Program-made: the position numbers and the translations under genes
In this document: positions 35,844-44,964 of the stretch, piece by piece
Position numbering within the stretch: the stretch's first letter is position 1
How the letters are laid out: each line of letters opens with the position of its first letter
Assembly: GCA_035395685.1 (NCBI GenBank)
Contig: DAOPBR010000009.1
Coordinates: 1 to 64,000, forward strand
Source of the DNA: JAKJGA01 sp029554345
Lineage (GTDB): Bacteria > Spirochaetota > UBA4802 > JAFGJZ01
DNA: 64,000 nt
Reading direction: 5' to 3'
The notes under the pieces: model-generated
The model's database searches: none
Told to the model about the DNA's origin: nothing
What the model saw: the letters and a program-made list of their open reading frames with translations, nothing else

Positions 35844-36819
35844 TCTGAAGCTTCTGCTGTAAATCTTTTCGAGAAGTAGATACCATAATAGTTTTCTTTT
35901 TCCAATCCTTGTCATTTTTAAGATATCGCGTTGAAAGACCCACCGCGTCAAAAGTATGAATATAACGTGTTTTTCCGTCTTTATCAAGATAAGGTTTTTC
36001 TCCGGAATAAAGACAAAATGTCTCTGCATTCTTTAAAAGCAGTTCTTTAAGATCATCATCCTCTGATCCGTTGAGAATATTAAATAGTTTCTTTGACTCA
36101 AATTCAACTGCATAGTCATAATCGCTGCCGAAAAAAACAACTTTTCTTTCTCCTTCTTTAAGCTCATAATTCGTGAAATTGTCAAATATACGCAATTCTC
36201 CATTGTTGATATACTGTTTTGAAAAACTCATAACAAGAGAAAGCTTAATTGAATTCATATAAAACTTTTTCAGGTAATTAATGCGTCTGTTATGCAAAGT
36301 TAATTGCACAGGATCTTTTGGAGCTTTTATGGTTTGCTTCTTTTCACTTAAAAGTTTATCAAGAGGTAAACCTAATGGAATTGGCTTGGAAGAATATGCA
36401 GAATATACCGGCATAGAATTAGGATTACTGTCAACTATTGCTTCAACAGCCTGTGCTTCAGACGAATTTGAATTAACCGGCGTATGAAACAAAACATAAT
36501 TCTCTTCAGAAATATACTTTTCTGCCGCTACTTGAGCATCAGTTTGCGCCGCAGGTATTATCTTATACCAATAGTTTACGCCCTTTTCAATATTTGAGTC
36601 TTCATAAACAAGAGAATTTTCAACAATAGCAATTTGAGTAAAATCAGAATCAAATTTTTCTGATCTTAATACTGCATAAGAATTATAACCCAGATTTTCC
36701 CATTCTATTCTTATCACACTCATATTAATGTCATAACTGACTTTTGTATTTCTGACAATTAATGTATCATCGGCGAATAAAGAAAATGAAAATAAAACCG
36801 CAAATAGTAATTTTCTCAT
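35827..36819 (-). CDS. Exported protein with fibronectin III-like domain
   Basis: A 330-residue protein with a signal peptide (cleavage near LFA-DD). Residues about 25-100 resemble a fibronectin type III domain (VIRIEWENLGYNSYAVLRS, VYEDSNIEKGVNYWYKIIPA). The C-terminal half is not recognised. It is first of a leftward run of three exported proteins with vanW and the AMMECR1 gene. Its short 3' overlap with vanW suggests coupling. Confidence 0.65.
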   Translation of the reverse strand: MRKLLFAVLFSFSLFADDTLIVRNTKVSYDINMSVIRIEWENLGYNSYAVLRSEKFDSDFTQIAIVENSLVYEDSNIEKGVNYWYKIIPAAQTDAQVAAEKYISEENYVLFHTPVNSNSSEAQAVEAIVDSNPNSMPVYSAYSSKPIPLGLPLDKLLSEKKQTIKAPKDPVQLTLHNRRINYLKKFYMNSIKLSLVMSFSKQYINNGELRIFDNFTNYELKEGERKVVFFGSDYDYAVEFESKKLFNILNGSEDDDLKELLLKNAETFCLYSGEKPYLDKDGKTRYIHTFDAVGLSTRYLKNDKDWKKKTIMVSTSRKDLQQKLQNAQRR

Positions 36820-36866
36820 ATATCCTCCGTCATCTATTTATGACAATCATCAAAAAAAAAGTTACA

Positions 36867-39602
36867 CTATTTTCTATCGAGTTTAACAGAAATTACTCGC
36901 GAAACTCCAGGTTCTTCCATGGTTATTCCATAAAGAGATGAACCGACACTCATAGACTTCTTATTATGTGAAATCATTATAAATTGTGTTTTCTGCGAAA
37001 ATTGTTTCATCATACGTAAAAATCTTTCAACGTTTGATTCGTCAAGTGCCGCATCAATTTCATCAAGAAAACAAAACGGAGAAGGTTTTACCATATATGT
37101 TGCAAAAAGCAATGCGATAGCAGTAAGAGACCGCTCTCCACCCGAAAGCAATGTAATACTTTTAGGTTTCTTGCCCGGAGGTCTTACTGTAATATCGATT
37201 CCGCTATCGAGAATCTTTTCGGGATCAGTTAAAGCGACATCAGCTTGTCCGCCTTCAAAGAGCTGCTGAAAAATCTGGCTGAAATTTCTTCGAATCTGCT
37301 CAAAGGTGTCAAGAAACATGTTTATCGAAGTATTGTTGATTTCTTCTATAACCGACATGATATCCTGTCTGGCTTTTTCAATATCCTGTTTTTGTTCAAT
37401 ATAATACTCAAAACGCTTTTTGAGATCAGCGAATTCTTCTATCGCAAGATTATTTATCGGGCCGAGATCACTTATTTTCTTTTTTATTTTTTGAATTTCT
37501 TCATTCAAAGTAGAAATTTCGAATTCATCTACTTTAATATTAGCAAGATCGGATAATTTTTTTTCGTATTCAATCCATAAATATTCTTCAAGTGAAGAAA
37601 GCTTATAATCAAATTCTACTACGTTTTTATCACATTCACCTATTCTTTGATTGATTTTATTTAGATTATCCATATCAACTATAGTGGATTCTTTACGTCC
37701 TTTAATTCGGTTCTCAATTTCATCTTTCTTTACTTTATTTTCTTCAATTTTTCCATGAAGACTCTGCGTTCTTTCATTAAATTCAACAAGTCTAATCTTC
37801 CAATCTTCAATCTCTGCATTTAATTCGGCGATATGTTTTTCTGATTTAGATATTTCAGTTTTTATGCTTTCGATATGCCTGACTATATCAAGTATCTGTC
37901 TATCAAGCGATTCAATATGTTTTTCTATCCAGCTTCTCTCGCTGTCATTGCGCGAAAGATCCTTTTCGATTCGTGTAATCATTTCATTGATGCTTTCAAG
38001 TTCCCGCTGTGCTTCTGCTATTGCATTTTCGAGATTCTGATTTTCTGAACGCTTGTTTTCAATCGAAGCTGATTTATCTCTTATCCGAGAATCAATATTT
38101 TCCTTTTGAGCATGAATACCTGTCTTATCAAAAAGAATTGTTCGAAACCCGTCTTCATAGCTCTCAAACATGGATATCTTTGACGCAAGATCTTCAACAT
38201 TTATAGACTCAATTAGAGAAAGAGCTTCACCGGAAACACCGCTTCTCAGAAATTCTTTTGCTTCATTGAGCTTATTTGAAATAGCACTTAACTTGAAATG
38301 AATATCGCCTCTGACATTCTGCCTTTCTTCTTCGGAATTCATAAGTTCGGCTTTTCTTTTATCAATTGCGTCAATAAGCTGCTTGATTACAACTTCCAGA
38401 TCTTCCCTGAGTCTTAAAAGATCAGCTTCAAGTGACTTGATATCAGATTTGTTTCTTTCAATATTGTCTCTTGACTCATTGATAAACTCAATTTTACGTT
38501 TGCGGTTATCAAAACAGTTTTTCAACTGAACTTTATCTTCATCTATTTTCTTATTTATTTCTTCGCCTGTTTTAAGAGATTTTTCTTTCTCTTCAATCAG
38601 CTTAAGCTTTGAACTATCTCTTTCAGAAAGCTCGCTGATGAGCATCTGCGAACGCTCTTCCTGTTCCTTTATCAGCTTTTTATTTTTCTCAGTCTTCTGA
38701 TCAATATCTTCAACTTTTATTTTATACGTATGAAGCTTTTTATCTAGTTCAAAAAGCTGAAGCTGTATGTCATTTTTATATTTTTCATCGGTTTCATTTT
38801 CTGTTGAAACGGAACTTATTTTGGCAGAAAGTTCGTCTCTTTCGGCATTGAGTTTGGCAAGAGATTCCGAAAGCTTCTCTCTTCTTTTGACAAGATCTTT
38901 GTTTTTAAGCGCGACGAGTTTAATGTCGTTTTTTTTCATCTCATCTTTAAGAGAAAGATAGACTTTAGTTTTTTCTGCCTGTTTGGCCTTCAAGTCCTTC
39001 TCTCTTTCAATTTCATGAATGATATCATTTATTCGCTCAAGATTTTCTCCGGTTTCAATGAGCTTTTTAAGAGATTCTTTTTTCTGAAGTTTGAAACGGG
39101 ATACTCCGGCAGCTTCTTCAAAAATATAACGGCGGTCTTCCGCACGGGAAGAAAGAATCATGTCGATACGGCCCTGCTCCATGACAGAATAAGAACTTTT
39201 TCCGATTCCGGTATCCATGAATAGCTGTTCTATATCTTTAAGCCTTACGGGCGATTTATTTATCAGATATTCGCTCTCTCCGTCACGAAGAACTCTTCTT
39301 GTTACGGTTACAACATCCGAATCAAATCCTAAAAAACGGGTTTCATTGTTAAAAGCCAATGAAACTTCAGCGATAGAAAGAAATTTTCTACTCTCTGTTC
39401 CGCTGAAAATAACGTCTTCCATTTTTTCGCCGCGGATATTTTTAGCCTGCTTTTCTCCAAGAACCCATTTTACGGAGTCAACGATATTTGATTTTCCGCA
39501 ACCGTTAGGACCGACAATAACAGTGATACCCTGTTCAAATTCTATTTTTGTCCTGTCGGCAAATGACTTGAAACCGAAGAGCTCCATCGACTTAAGAAAC
39601 AT
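36867..39602 (-). CDS. smc: Chromosome segregation protein SMC, short form
   Basis: SMC organises and segregates chromosomes as an ATP-driven clamp with ScpA and ScpB. Walker A GPNGCGKS is at 31-38, the signature LSGGERS at 819-825 and Walker B FLDEID at 845-850. Two coiled-coil arms run at about 170-450 and 500-750. At 911 residues it is much shorter than the usual 1150-1200. The centre (about 450-500) is only about 50 residues and lacks the GxxG-rich hinge. From memory, spirochaete SMCs are similarly short. Confidence 0.92.
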   Translation of the reverse strand: MFLKSMELFGFKSFADRTKIEFEQGITVIVGPNGCGKSNIVDSVKWVLGEKQAKNIRGEKMEDVIFSGTESRKFLSIAEVSLAFNNETRFLGFDSDVVTVTRRVLRDGESEYLINKSPVRLKDIEQLFMDTGIGKSSYSVMEQGRIDMILSSRAEDRRYIFEEAAGVSRFKLQKKESLKKLIETGENLERINDIIHEIEREKDLKAKQAEKTKVYLSLKDEMKKNDIKLVALKNKDLVKRREKLSESLAKLNAERDELSAKISSVSTENETDEKYKNDIQLQLFELDKKLHTYKIKVEDIDQKTEKNKKLIKEQEERSQMLISELSERDSSKLKLIEEKEKSLKTGEEINKKIDEDKVQLKNCFDNRKRKIEFINESRDNIERNKSDIKSLEADLLRLREDLEVVIKQLIDAIDKRKAELMNSEEERQNVRGDIHFKLSAISNKLNEAKEFLRSGVSGEALSLIESINVEDLASKISMFESYEDGFRTILFDKTGIHAQKENIDSRIRDKSASIENKRSENQNLENAIAEAQRELESINEMITRIEKDLSRNDSERSWIEKHIESLDRQILDIVRHIESIKTEISKSEKHIAELNAEIEDWKIRLVEFNERTQSLHGKIEENKVKKDEIENRIKGRKESTIVDMDNLNKINQRIGECDKNVVEFDYKLSSLEEYLWIEYEKKLSDLANIKVDEFEISTLNEEIQKIKKKISDLGPINNLAIEEFADLKKRFEYYIEQKQDIEKARQDIMSVIEEINNTSINMFLDTFEQIRRNFSQIFQQLFEGGQADVALTDPEKILDSGIDITVRPPGKKPKSITLLSGGERSLTAIALLFATYMVKPSPFCFLDEIDAALDESNVERFLRMMKQFSQKTQFIMISHNKKSMSVGSSLYGITMEEPGVSRVISVKLDRK

Positions 39603-39723
39603 ATGAACTCCAAAATTCTGATTATAAACGGAAAAACCTGAAAATATGCATTATTTGTGATTATTTCCAGGCTTATTTATTAGGCAAGAATATTTTTAGG
39701 ACTCTACTGAAAAACAGAATGAA

Positions 39724-40986
39724 TCAGATGTCAGGATATGAGAAAAGATTTCCCTCATAATTTCGAAGAATTACGTTTCCCTTATCGTCTTTGCCCTTAA
39801 AATAATCAGGAAGAAGAGGTATTTTGCCCCCGCCCCCGGGGGCATCTATTACATAATTAAAAACAGCATAACCAGAAGTATGACCGCGTAAAGACTCAAT
39901 GATCTCAATGCCTTTGGCTACCTTTGTCCGAAAATGCGATGAACCCACAATAGGATCGCACTGATAGAGATAGTACGGTTTAACTCGATTTTTCAGAAGA
40001 AAGTGGACAAGAGGCTTCATAACTTCAGCTGAATCATTAACCTCTTTCAGCAGAACAGTCTGACTGCCAAGCGGAATTCCTGCATTTGCCAGTCGGCGGC
40101 AGGCTTCGGCTGCTTCTGCAGTAAACTCATCAGGATGAGTAAAATGAACGCTTATCCAAAGAGGATGATGCTTTTTCAGTTTTGCAACAAGCCCGTTTGT
40201 AATACGTTGAGGAAGAACAGCAGGAACTTTTGTTCCTATTCTGATTATTTCAACATGCTTAATTTCTCTAAGCTTGCTAAGCAGCCAGTCCAGTTTTTCA
40301 GTGGGCAGAGTTAGCGGATCGCCCCCAGAAATCAAAACATCACGTATTTCGGGATGATTTCGAATATATTCAATCCCGTTTTCCCATTGCCTCTTTGAAA
40401 TTGTCTTTTTTTCCGTCACCATCCTTGAACGGGTGCAATAACGGCAAAAAACAGAACAGAATTCAGTAACAAGAAAAAGAACTCTGTCCGGATAACGGTG
40501 GATGATCCCCGGTATGGGAGAATCTGATTCTTCCGACAATGGGTCAATTTCCTCCCCTTCAGAAATCCTCCTCTCATCTATTCGCGGAATAACGGTTTTA
40601 CGAAGAGGTGAATCAGAATTATCAGATGCAATCAAACTCATATAATACGGTGTAACAGAAAAAGGCAGTCCTTTGATGTCACATTGCAAAGCAGATCGTT
40701 CATCATCTCTGAGATCAATGATCGTTTCAAGTGCTGAAAGAGTTGTTATTCGGTTTTTAAGCTGCCAATGCCAGTCACACCAGTCATAAGGTGTTGAATA
40801 CGGAAAATGCTTCCTGTAAAATGAAGCAGCATTTTCTGAAAAGGCAAACGGAAGTTTTTTGGGTCTTAATGTTCGGACATTATTTCCTTCTATCGAAGAA
40901 ACCGCTGGAAGCGGGACATCAGCCGAATCTCCTTTGCTGGGAGGGTCATCCTCATTATGAAGATAAGAGTCAAAGGAAATTTCCAT
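39724..40986 (-). CDS. kamA: Lysine 2,3-aminomutase family radical SAM protein
   Basis: Radical SAM/PLP enzyme that shifts an amino group from C2 to C3 of lysine (beta-lysine). CSVFCRYC (Cys177, 181, 184) binds the cluster. LISGGDPLTL, HFTHPDEFT, GIPLGSQTVLLKEVND and DAPGGGGKIPLLPDY with the PLP lysine are all typical. At 420 residues it matches KamA rather than the shorter EpmB. GGAAG precedes the ATG. A function in beta-lysine osmolyte or lysine fermentation is not settled by context. Confidence 0.92.
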   Translation of the reverse strand: MEISFDSYLHNEDDPPSKGDSADVPLPAVSSIEGNNVRTLRPKKLPFAFSENAASFYRKHFPYSTPYDWCDWHWQLKNRITTLSALETIIDLRDDERSALQCDIKGLPFSVTPYYMSLIASDNSDSPLRKTVIPRIDERRISEGEEIDPLSEESDSPIPGIIHRYPDRVLFLVTEFCSVFCRYCTRSRMVTEKKTISKRQWENGIEYIRNHPEIRDVLISGGDPLTLPTEKLDWLLSKLREIKHVEIIRIGTKVPAVLPQRITNGLVAKLKKHHPLWISVHFTHPDEFTAEAAEACRRLANAGIPLGSQTVLLKEVNDSAEVMKPLVHFLLKNRVKPYYLYQCDPIVGSSHFRTKVAKGIEIIESLRGHTSGYAVFNYVIDAPGGGGKIPLLPDYFKGKDDKGNVILRNYEGNLFSYPDI

Positions 40987-41087
40987 TTTTTACTTCCTGC
41001 CTTAAGCGGAAAACCGCGAATAATAAAAACGCGACTGCATTCAAATATCATTAGTATTACTTTGTCAAGCAAGATGTCACTATTTAA

Positions 41088-42179
41088 TCAGATAAACAGT
41101 TTTTTATTTAGAAAAATTTTATTTCCCTCTCTATGCAGCTCTCCTTGAATCTCTAGAAGCGTAACAGCTTCGGCAATATCACTGATTTTCATATTTAAAA
41201 GTCTTGAAATAGAATCAATATCATTTAGATTATTATTCTTAATCGCAGAAATTATATCATGATCTTCTTTAATTTTTGATTTTCTGTCTGATAACAGAAA
41301 CAAATCCTCACTTTGACTGTTATTCATTGATTTTTTTATACCCATTTCTTCAAAAACATCATCGATTGAAGAAATCAGTGCAGCGCCCTGCCTGATCAGC
41401 CTTGCGCATCCGTAATAACTCTGATCAAACGTATTACCGGGACAGACCATAACTTCTCGGTTCTGCTCAAGAGCGCATCTTGCGGTAATCATTGCTCCGC
41501 TCTTATCACCGGCTTGAACCACAAGAGTCCACCGGGACAAGCCGCTTATAATTCTATTTCGCCTCACAAATGACCATTTCTGACCCTTTATAAACGGCGG
41601 AATTTCTGTAATAAAAGCTGATGATTGAGAAGCCCTAATCATTGTATATATATCACGGTTTGAAGGAGGATATTGCTGATCAATGCCACCTGCCATAACT
41701 CCTACCGTACATCCGCCTTTTAATGCACCAAGGTGGGCAAATCTGTCAATCCCGGCGGCTAAACCGCTTATAATGGTATAACCGCTTTCAGATAACAGCC
41801 TTGCAATCGTAAAAGCTATTTTTTCGGATATTCTGTCGCTCATTCTGGTTCCGACAATTGAAAAGCAGTCTTTAAAATCAGTTCTCCTTGAACAATAAAG
41901 TATAATCGGCGGAGAATCTATTTCTCTAAGCAGCGTCGGATAAGATTCATCAAGAATTGAAATGATTTCAAAACCCAATTTATCGGAAAGATCTATTATC
42001 TTTTCAGCGGCAGTCATAGGATCAGAACCGTAAAAAGGCTCTGCATGAACAACAGTTTTAAGAGAATTTCCGCCCATAAGATCAAAGATTTCGTTTGGAG
42101 TATAATCTTTAAGAAATAAACCGGCTCTTTTTCCGCTAACTCGTGCAGAAATAGAAAGAGCCAGGAGATGCTGAATCAT
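41088..42179 (-). CDS. dprA: DNA-processing protein DprA
   Basis: DprA loads RecA on incoming single-stranded DNA in transformation. The Rossmann-like core has FSIVGTRMSD, IISGLAAGIDRFAHLGAL, GVMAGGIDQQYPPSN, RNRIISGLSRWTLVVQAGDKSGAMITA and GNTFDQSYYGCARLI. The C-terminal about 70 residues form a winged helix. At 363 residues it is normal. The ATG overlaps the TPR lipoprotein stop by 4 nt; it is last in the flagellar operon string. Confidence 0.95.
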   Translation of the reverse strand: MIQHLLALSISARVSGKRAGLFLKDYTPNEIFDLMGGNSLKTVVHAEPFYGSDPMTAAEKIIDLSDKLGFEIISILDESYPTLLREIDSPPIILYCSRRTDFKDCFSIVGTRMSDRISEKIAFTIARLLSESGYTIISGLAAGIDRFAHLGALKGGCTVGVMAGGIDQQYPPSNRDIYTMIRASQSSAFITEIPPFIKGQKWSFVRRNRIISGLSRWTLVVQAGDKSGAMITARCALEQNREVMVCPGNTFDQSYYGCARLIRQGAALISSIDDVFEEMGIKKSMNNSQSEDLFLLSDRKSKIKEDHDIISAIKNNNLNDIDSISRLLNMKISDIAEAVTLLEIQGELHREGNKIFLNKKLFI

Positions 42180-42910
42180 TTTGAGCTGTTTCCGTATGAT
42201 GCGGTTATTTGATCAATATTTGCTTTGGCGTTTTTTATATAATCATCTTTTTTTGATGAGGAAGGCATATTCTGGGCGTATGAATAGATATCCTCATAAA
42301 CTGATAATGCACTGGCTGCATTCCCCGATTCGTAATACATTCTACCAAGGGCAAAACGTGCATTAATATTTCTTTCGTCGGAATCGGCAACAATTTTCAT
42401 CTTTTTCAGGCCGCTTTCCTTATCTCCTAATCCGTAAAATTCGGTAAAAGCCAATCCGTAAAGAGCTTCGCTGTTCAGTGAATTTTTTTCGAGTGATTTT
42501 TTATAATGAAAAACGGCTTTCTCAAAATCACTTTTTTCACCTAGGTTCATTCCTCTATTTGAATATGCGGCGCCTAAATAAAAATGAACTTTAGCCGAAT
42601 CATTCCCGTATTTTAAAGCTTTTTCAAGTGAATCAATTGATAAATCCCATGATTTTGTTTCAGCATATTTTATCCCGAGTTTTTCATAAACAGGACCTAA
42701 TTTTGCGGAAGCCTGGACCTGCGAATTAATCTCCTTCTCATATTCCTTTGTTTCTTCAAGCAGATCATCAAGCGATTTTTCTCCGCCGGATTCACTGCCT
42801 TCAGCAATTTTAACAGATTTTAATTTCAGATATTCAGCCGGATTCTTATCACATCCGGATGAAATGATTACCATAATAATCAACGCTGATATTTTATATA
42901 TTTTTTTCAT
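42176..42910 (-). CDS. TPR lipoprotein
   Basis: A 244-residue protein with signal peptide and lipobox (IISSGC, Cys20) followed by four or five tetratricopeptide repeats (about 65-235; LGPVYEKLGIKYAETKSWDLSIDSLEKAL and following units). Probably a scaffold on the periplasmic side of a membrane. It sits between the EtfA-like gene (25 nt gap) and dprA (4 nt overlap), so it is likely co-transcribed with the flagellar ring genes. Confidence 0.75.
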   Translation of the reverse strand: MKKIYKISALIIMVIISSGCDKNPAEYLKLKSVKIAEGSESGGEKSLDDLLEETKEYEKEINSQVQASAKLGPVYEKLGIKYAETKSWDLSIDSLEKALKYGNDSAKVHFYLGAAYSNRGMNLGEKSDFEKAVFHYKKSLEKNSLNSEALYGLAFTEFYGLGDKESGLKKMKIVADSDERNINARFALGRMYYESGNAASALSVYEDIYSYAQNMPSSSKKDDYIKNAKANIDQITASYGNSSK

Positions 42911-42935
42911 ACAACACCTTATACGGAATTATAAA

Positions 42936-43886
42936 CTATAATTTCAGTATTTTTGAAATTTTTTCGTCAAGTCGGTGCAAAAATTTAGAAATATCGCATT
43001 TAATATCGAGATCCGCAAAATATGAATACCTGTTTCGCGATTCCTGATTTACTGAAACTATATACTTTGCCGATCTCAGCGCATTCAGATGTTCAATTGA
43101 ACCTGAATCTCCAACTGAAATATAAAGTTCAGGTGAAATACAGTTTGAAGAAATTCCGATGGATTTTTCTCGTCCTGCTATGCCTTCTCTCATGGCATCC
43201 ACAGAGACAGCACTTAAACAAGAAAGTTTTCTTGCGGCAGGTACAATTGTTTTTTCAAATCGCGAATGATCACGAAGAGCTTTTCCAGCAGATAAATAAG
43301 ATTTTAAAACCGGTGAAGAAATACGGGTTTTCTGATTTTTACGCGGCTTTGGAGTTTCTACTATTGTATCTTCTATAAAATTCTCATCATATATTTCTTC
43401 ATAAATAGCTTTCGGCTCAGTCTCTGAATCATATTTATCAAGCCGTTCAGTTCCGAAAGTAAAACAGCATTTTAAAGTGATGCTCTCAATTCTCTCAGAA
43501 GAACCATCGCCTAAACGTCTGATAAATTGATGCTTATCAGAAAAAGCTGTATTTGAGATATTAGGTATAAAAGAAATTTCCTTCTTGAGCGAAATAAGAG
43601 GAATAATAATATCAGCATAAATCGAAGAAAGACTCGAAATATTATCTAGCGAATACTTTTCAAACAGATTTGAAAAATGCAGTACTGTTTCTTTAATATT
43701 CTCGAAATCAATTCCTTTAAGATAAAATGCATAATCAGAACGTTTCGAGCATCTATTGAAAAGATCAGAATCATTAATTATAAATGCATAAACGGTATCG
43801 CCTTTAGAACGCAAAAAGGATAAATAATTCTCATACTGTTCTCCGTTTATACCGGAATACGACTCACAAATTATTCCGCAGTTCAT
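42936..43886 (-). CDS. Divergent electron-transfer-flavoprotein alpha-like protein
   Basis: A 316-residue protein whose C-terminal part (about 198-310) follows the EtfA FAD-domain order: AGKALRD, SVDAMREG, GISSNCISPELY (244-255), VGDSGSIEHL (258-267), SVNQES (278-283), YFADLDI (289-295). Canonical residues are changed: SRxxVD to SAVSVD, GQTG to GISS, GISGAIQH to GDSGSIEH, and the APIF motif is lost. The N-terminal domain is weakly similar. FAD binding is doubtful. It pairs with the EtfB-like gene (4 nt overlap) inside the flagellar operon. Confidence 0.7.
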   Translation of the reverse strand: MNCGIICESYSGINGEQYENYLSFLRSKGDTVYAFIINDSDLFNRCSKRSDYAFYLKGIDFENIKETVLHFSNLFEKYSLDNISSLSSIYADIIIPLISLKKEISFIPNISNTAFSDKHQFIRRLGDGSSERIESITLKCCFTFGTERLDKYDSETEPKAIYEEIYDENFIEDTIVETPKPRKNQKTRISSPVLKSYLSAGKALRDHSRFEKTIVPAARKLSCLSAVSVDAMREGIAGREKSIGISSNCISPELYISVGDSGSIEHLNALRSAKYIVSVNQESRNRYSYFADLDIKCDISKFLHRLDEKISKILKL

Positions 43887-44575
43887 ATTTTTATCATCCC
43901 CTTTTCCATCATCAAATCAATAACAACTGTTGCAGCTTCTTCCGGCGACATGCTGAATGTTTTATTATTATCTGAAGCACGGTTTTCAATCAGCGAATAC
44001 GGCTCAATAATATCCTGATCGGAAATTTTGTCAATAGGGGCTGTTTCGGCTGATATACGGTCTTTCAACACCGGATAACGGAGAGGAATACCGCCCATAT
44101 ATGAAACGACAAGCGGAAGTTCGCATCTTTTCATTTTTAATTCTGAATTCTTCCATTCATAAAAAAGATCAATCCCGCCTGCATGATAATCAAAAGAGTC
44201 TGTTCTTTCAGCATAATTAAAAGAAAGCATTTCAGCCGCGAGCGGCGCAAAAGATGAAAACGAATATTCTTCAGAAAACGCAGGAAGAATAAGAAGAGAT
44301 GATTGATTACGTTCGGCAATTATACGTGCAGAACATGCTTCAGACAGCGGTGATTTTATTTTTGATGATTCAATTAAGCATATTTTATCCGCTCCGCAGG
44401 AATATGCCCTTCTTAATTCTTTCTCAATAATTGCGGAACCGAAGGAAAAAACAGTCAGAGAAAATCCGGATTTATCCTTAAGCCGTAACGCGGCTTCCAG
44501 TGCGGATTCCGAAAGCTTGTCAATAAAGCAGTAATTCCGGCCTTCGACAATTCGCAAATAAACAGCAATATTCAT
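43883..44575 (-). CDS. Divergent electron-transfer-flavoprotein beta-like protein
   Basis: A 230-residue protein with the EtfB-like course: SESALEAALRLKDKSGFSLTVFSFG, RRAYSCGADKICLIES, ARIIAERNQSSLLILPAFSEE. The usual NPFD-type and D-x-DT-x-Q-V-G motifs that hold AMP in classical EtfB are not clear. It starts 2 nt after the FlgJ-like gene ends and overlaps the EtfA-like gene by 4 nt. No acyl-CoA dehydrogenase or ETF-quinone oxidoreductase is nearby, so a redox role is uncertain. Confidence 0.65.
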   Translation of the reverse strand: MNIAVYLRIVEGRNYCFIDKLSESALEAALRLKDKSGFSLTVFSFGSAIIEKELRRAYSCGADKICLIESSKIKSPLSEACSARIIAERNQSSLLILPAFSEEYSFSSFAPLAAEMLSFNYAERTDSFDYHAGGIDLFYEWKNSELKMKRCELPLVVSYMGGIPLRYPVLKDRISAETAPIDKISDQDIIEPYSLIENRASDNNKTFSMSPEEAATVVIDLMMEKGMIKI

Positions 44576-44577
44576 TT

Positions 44578-44958
44578 TTACCTTATGCGGGACAATTCTT
44601 CGTAAAGGCTTTTTGCAATACCCATATTAGAGTTTTTGGACATATTTAAAGCATACTCATCATAGAGCATATCTTCAAAAATCTCTTCAGCATATCCCCC
44701 GTGCAGAAATTCTCCCTTATCAACATTTTTTTTCATAGAAGAAAGCATTTGCTTAACAAAAAGCGATTCCATTTCAATGCATGTGTCCATAAGCTTTTTG
44801 TCAACAGGCTTTTGCTTTGTTTCCTTTTCAGAAATAGTTTCAGTTAACATTTCTGCGAAATTTTCTGATGTTTCCGAAGATCCGCTTTTGCGTTTAATAT
44901 CTTCAATCTTTAAACTTGCTTTTGAAGACAAAGCCTGATCAATAAAATTAACTTCCAT
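44578..44958 (-). CDS. flgJ: FlgJ N-terminal-type rod-binding protein
   Basis: A 126-residue protein matching only the rod-binding (scaffold) half of FlgJ. The core CIEMESLFVKQMLSSMKKN and the ending YAEEIFEDMLYDEYA-x-x-MSKNSNMGIAKSLYEEL are typical. The muramidase half of enteric FlgJ is absent, as in many non-gamma-proteobacteria, so another hydrolase must open the wall. It lies 6 nt after flgI. Confidence 0.88.
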   Translation of the reverse strand: MEVNFIDQALSSKASLKIEDIKRKSGSSETSENFAEMLTETISEKETKQKPVDKKLMDTCIEMESLFVKQMLSSMKKNVDKGEFLHGGYAEEIFEDMLYDEYALNMSKNSNMGIAKSLYEELSRIR

Positions 44959-44964
44959 ATTACC

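Noticed and set aside
35844..36029. N-terminal extension of the VanW gene
   Set aside because: It would overlap the upstream gene by about 200 nt; the later ATG gives a good signal peptide.
38009..39606. Several rightward frames opposite smc
   Set aside because: They are antisense frames in the coiled-coil coding region, rich in Ser/Leu/Phe, without ribosome sites.
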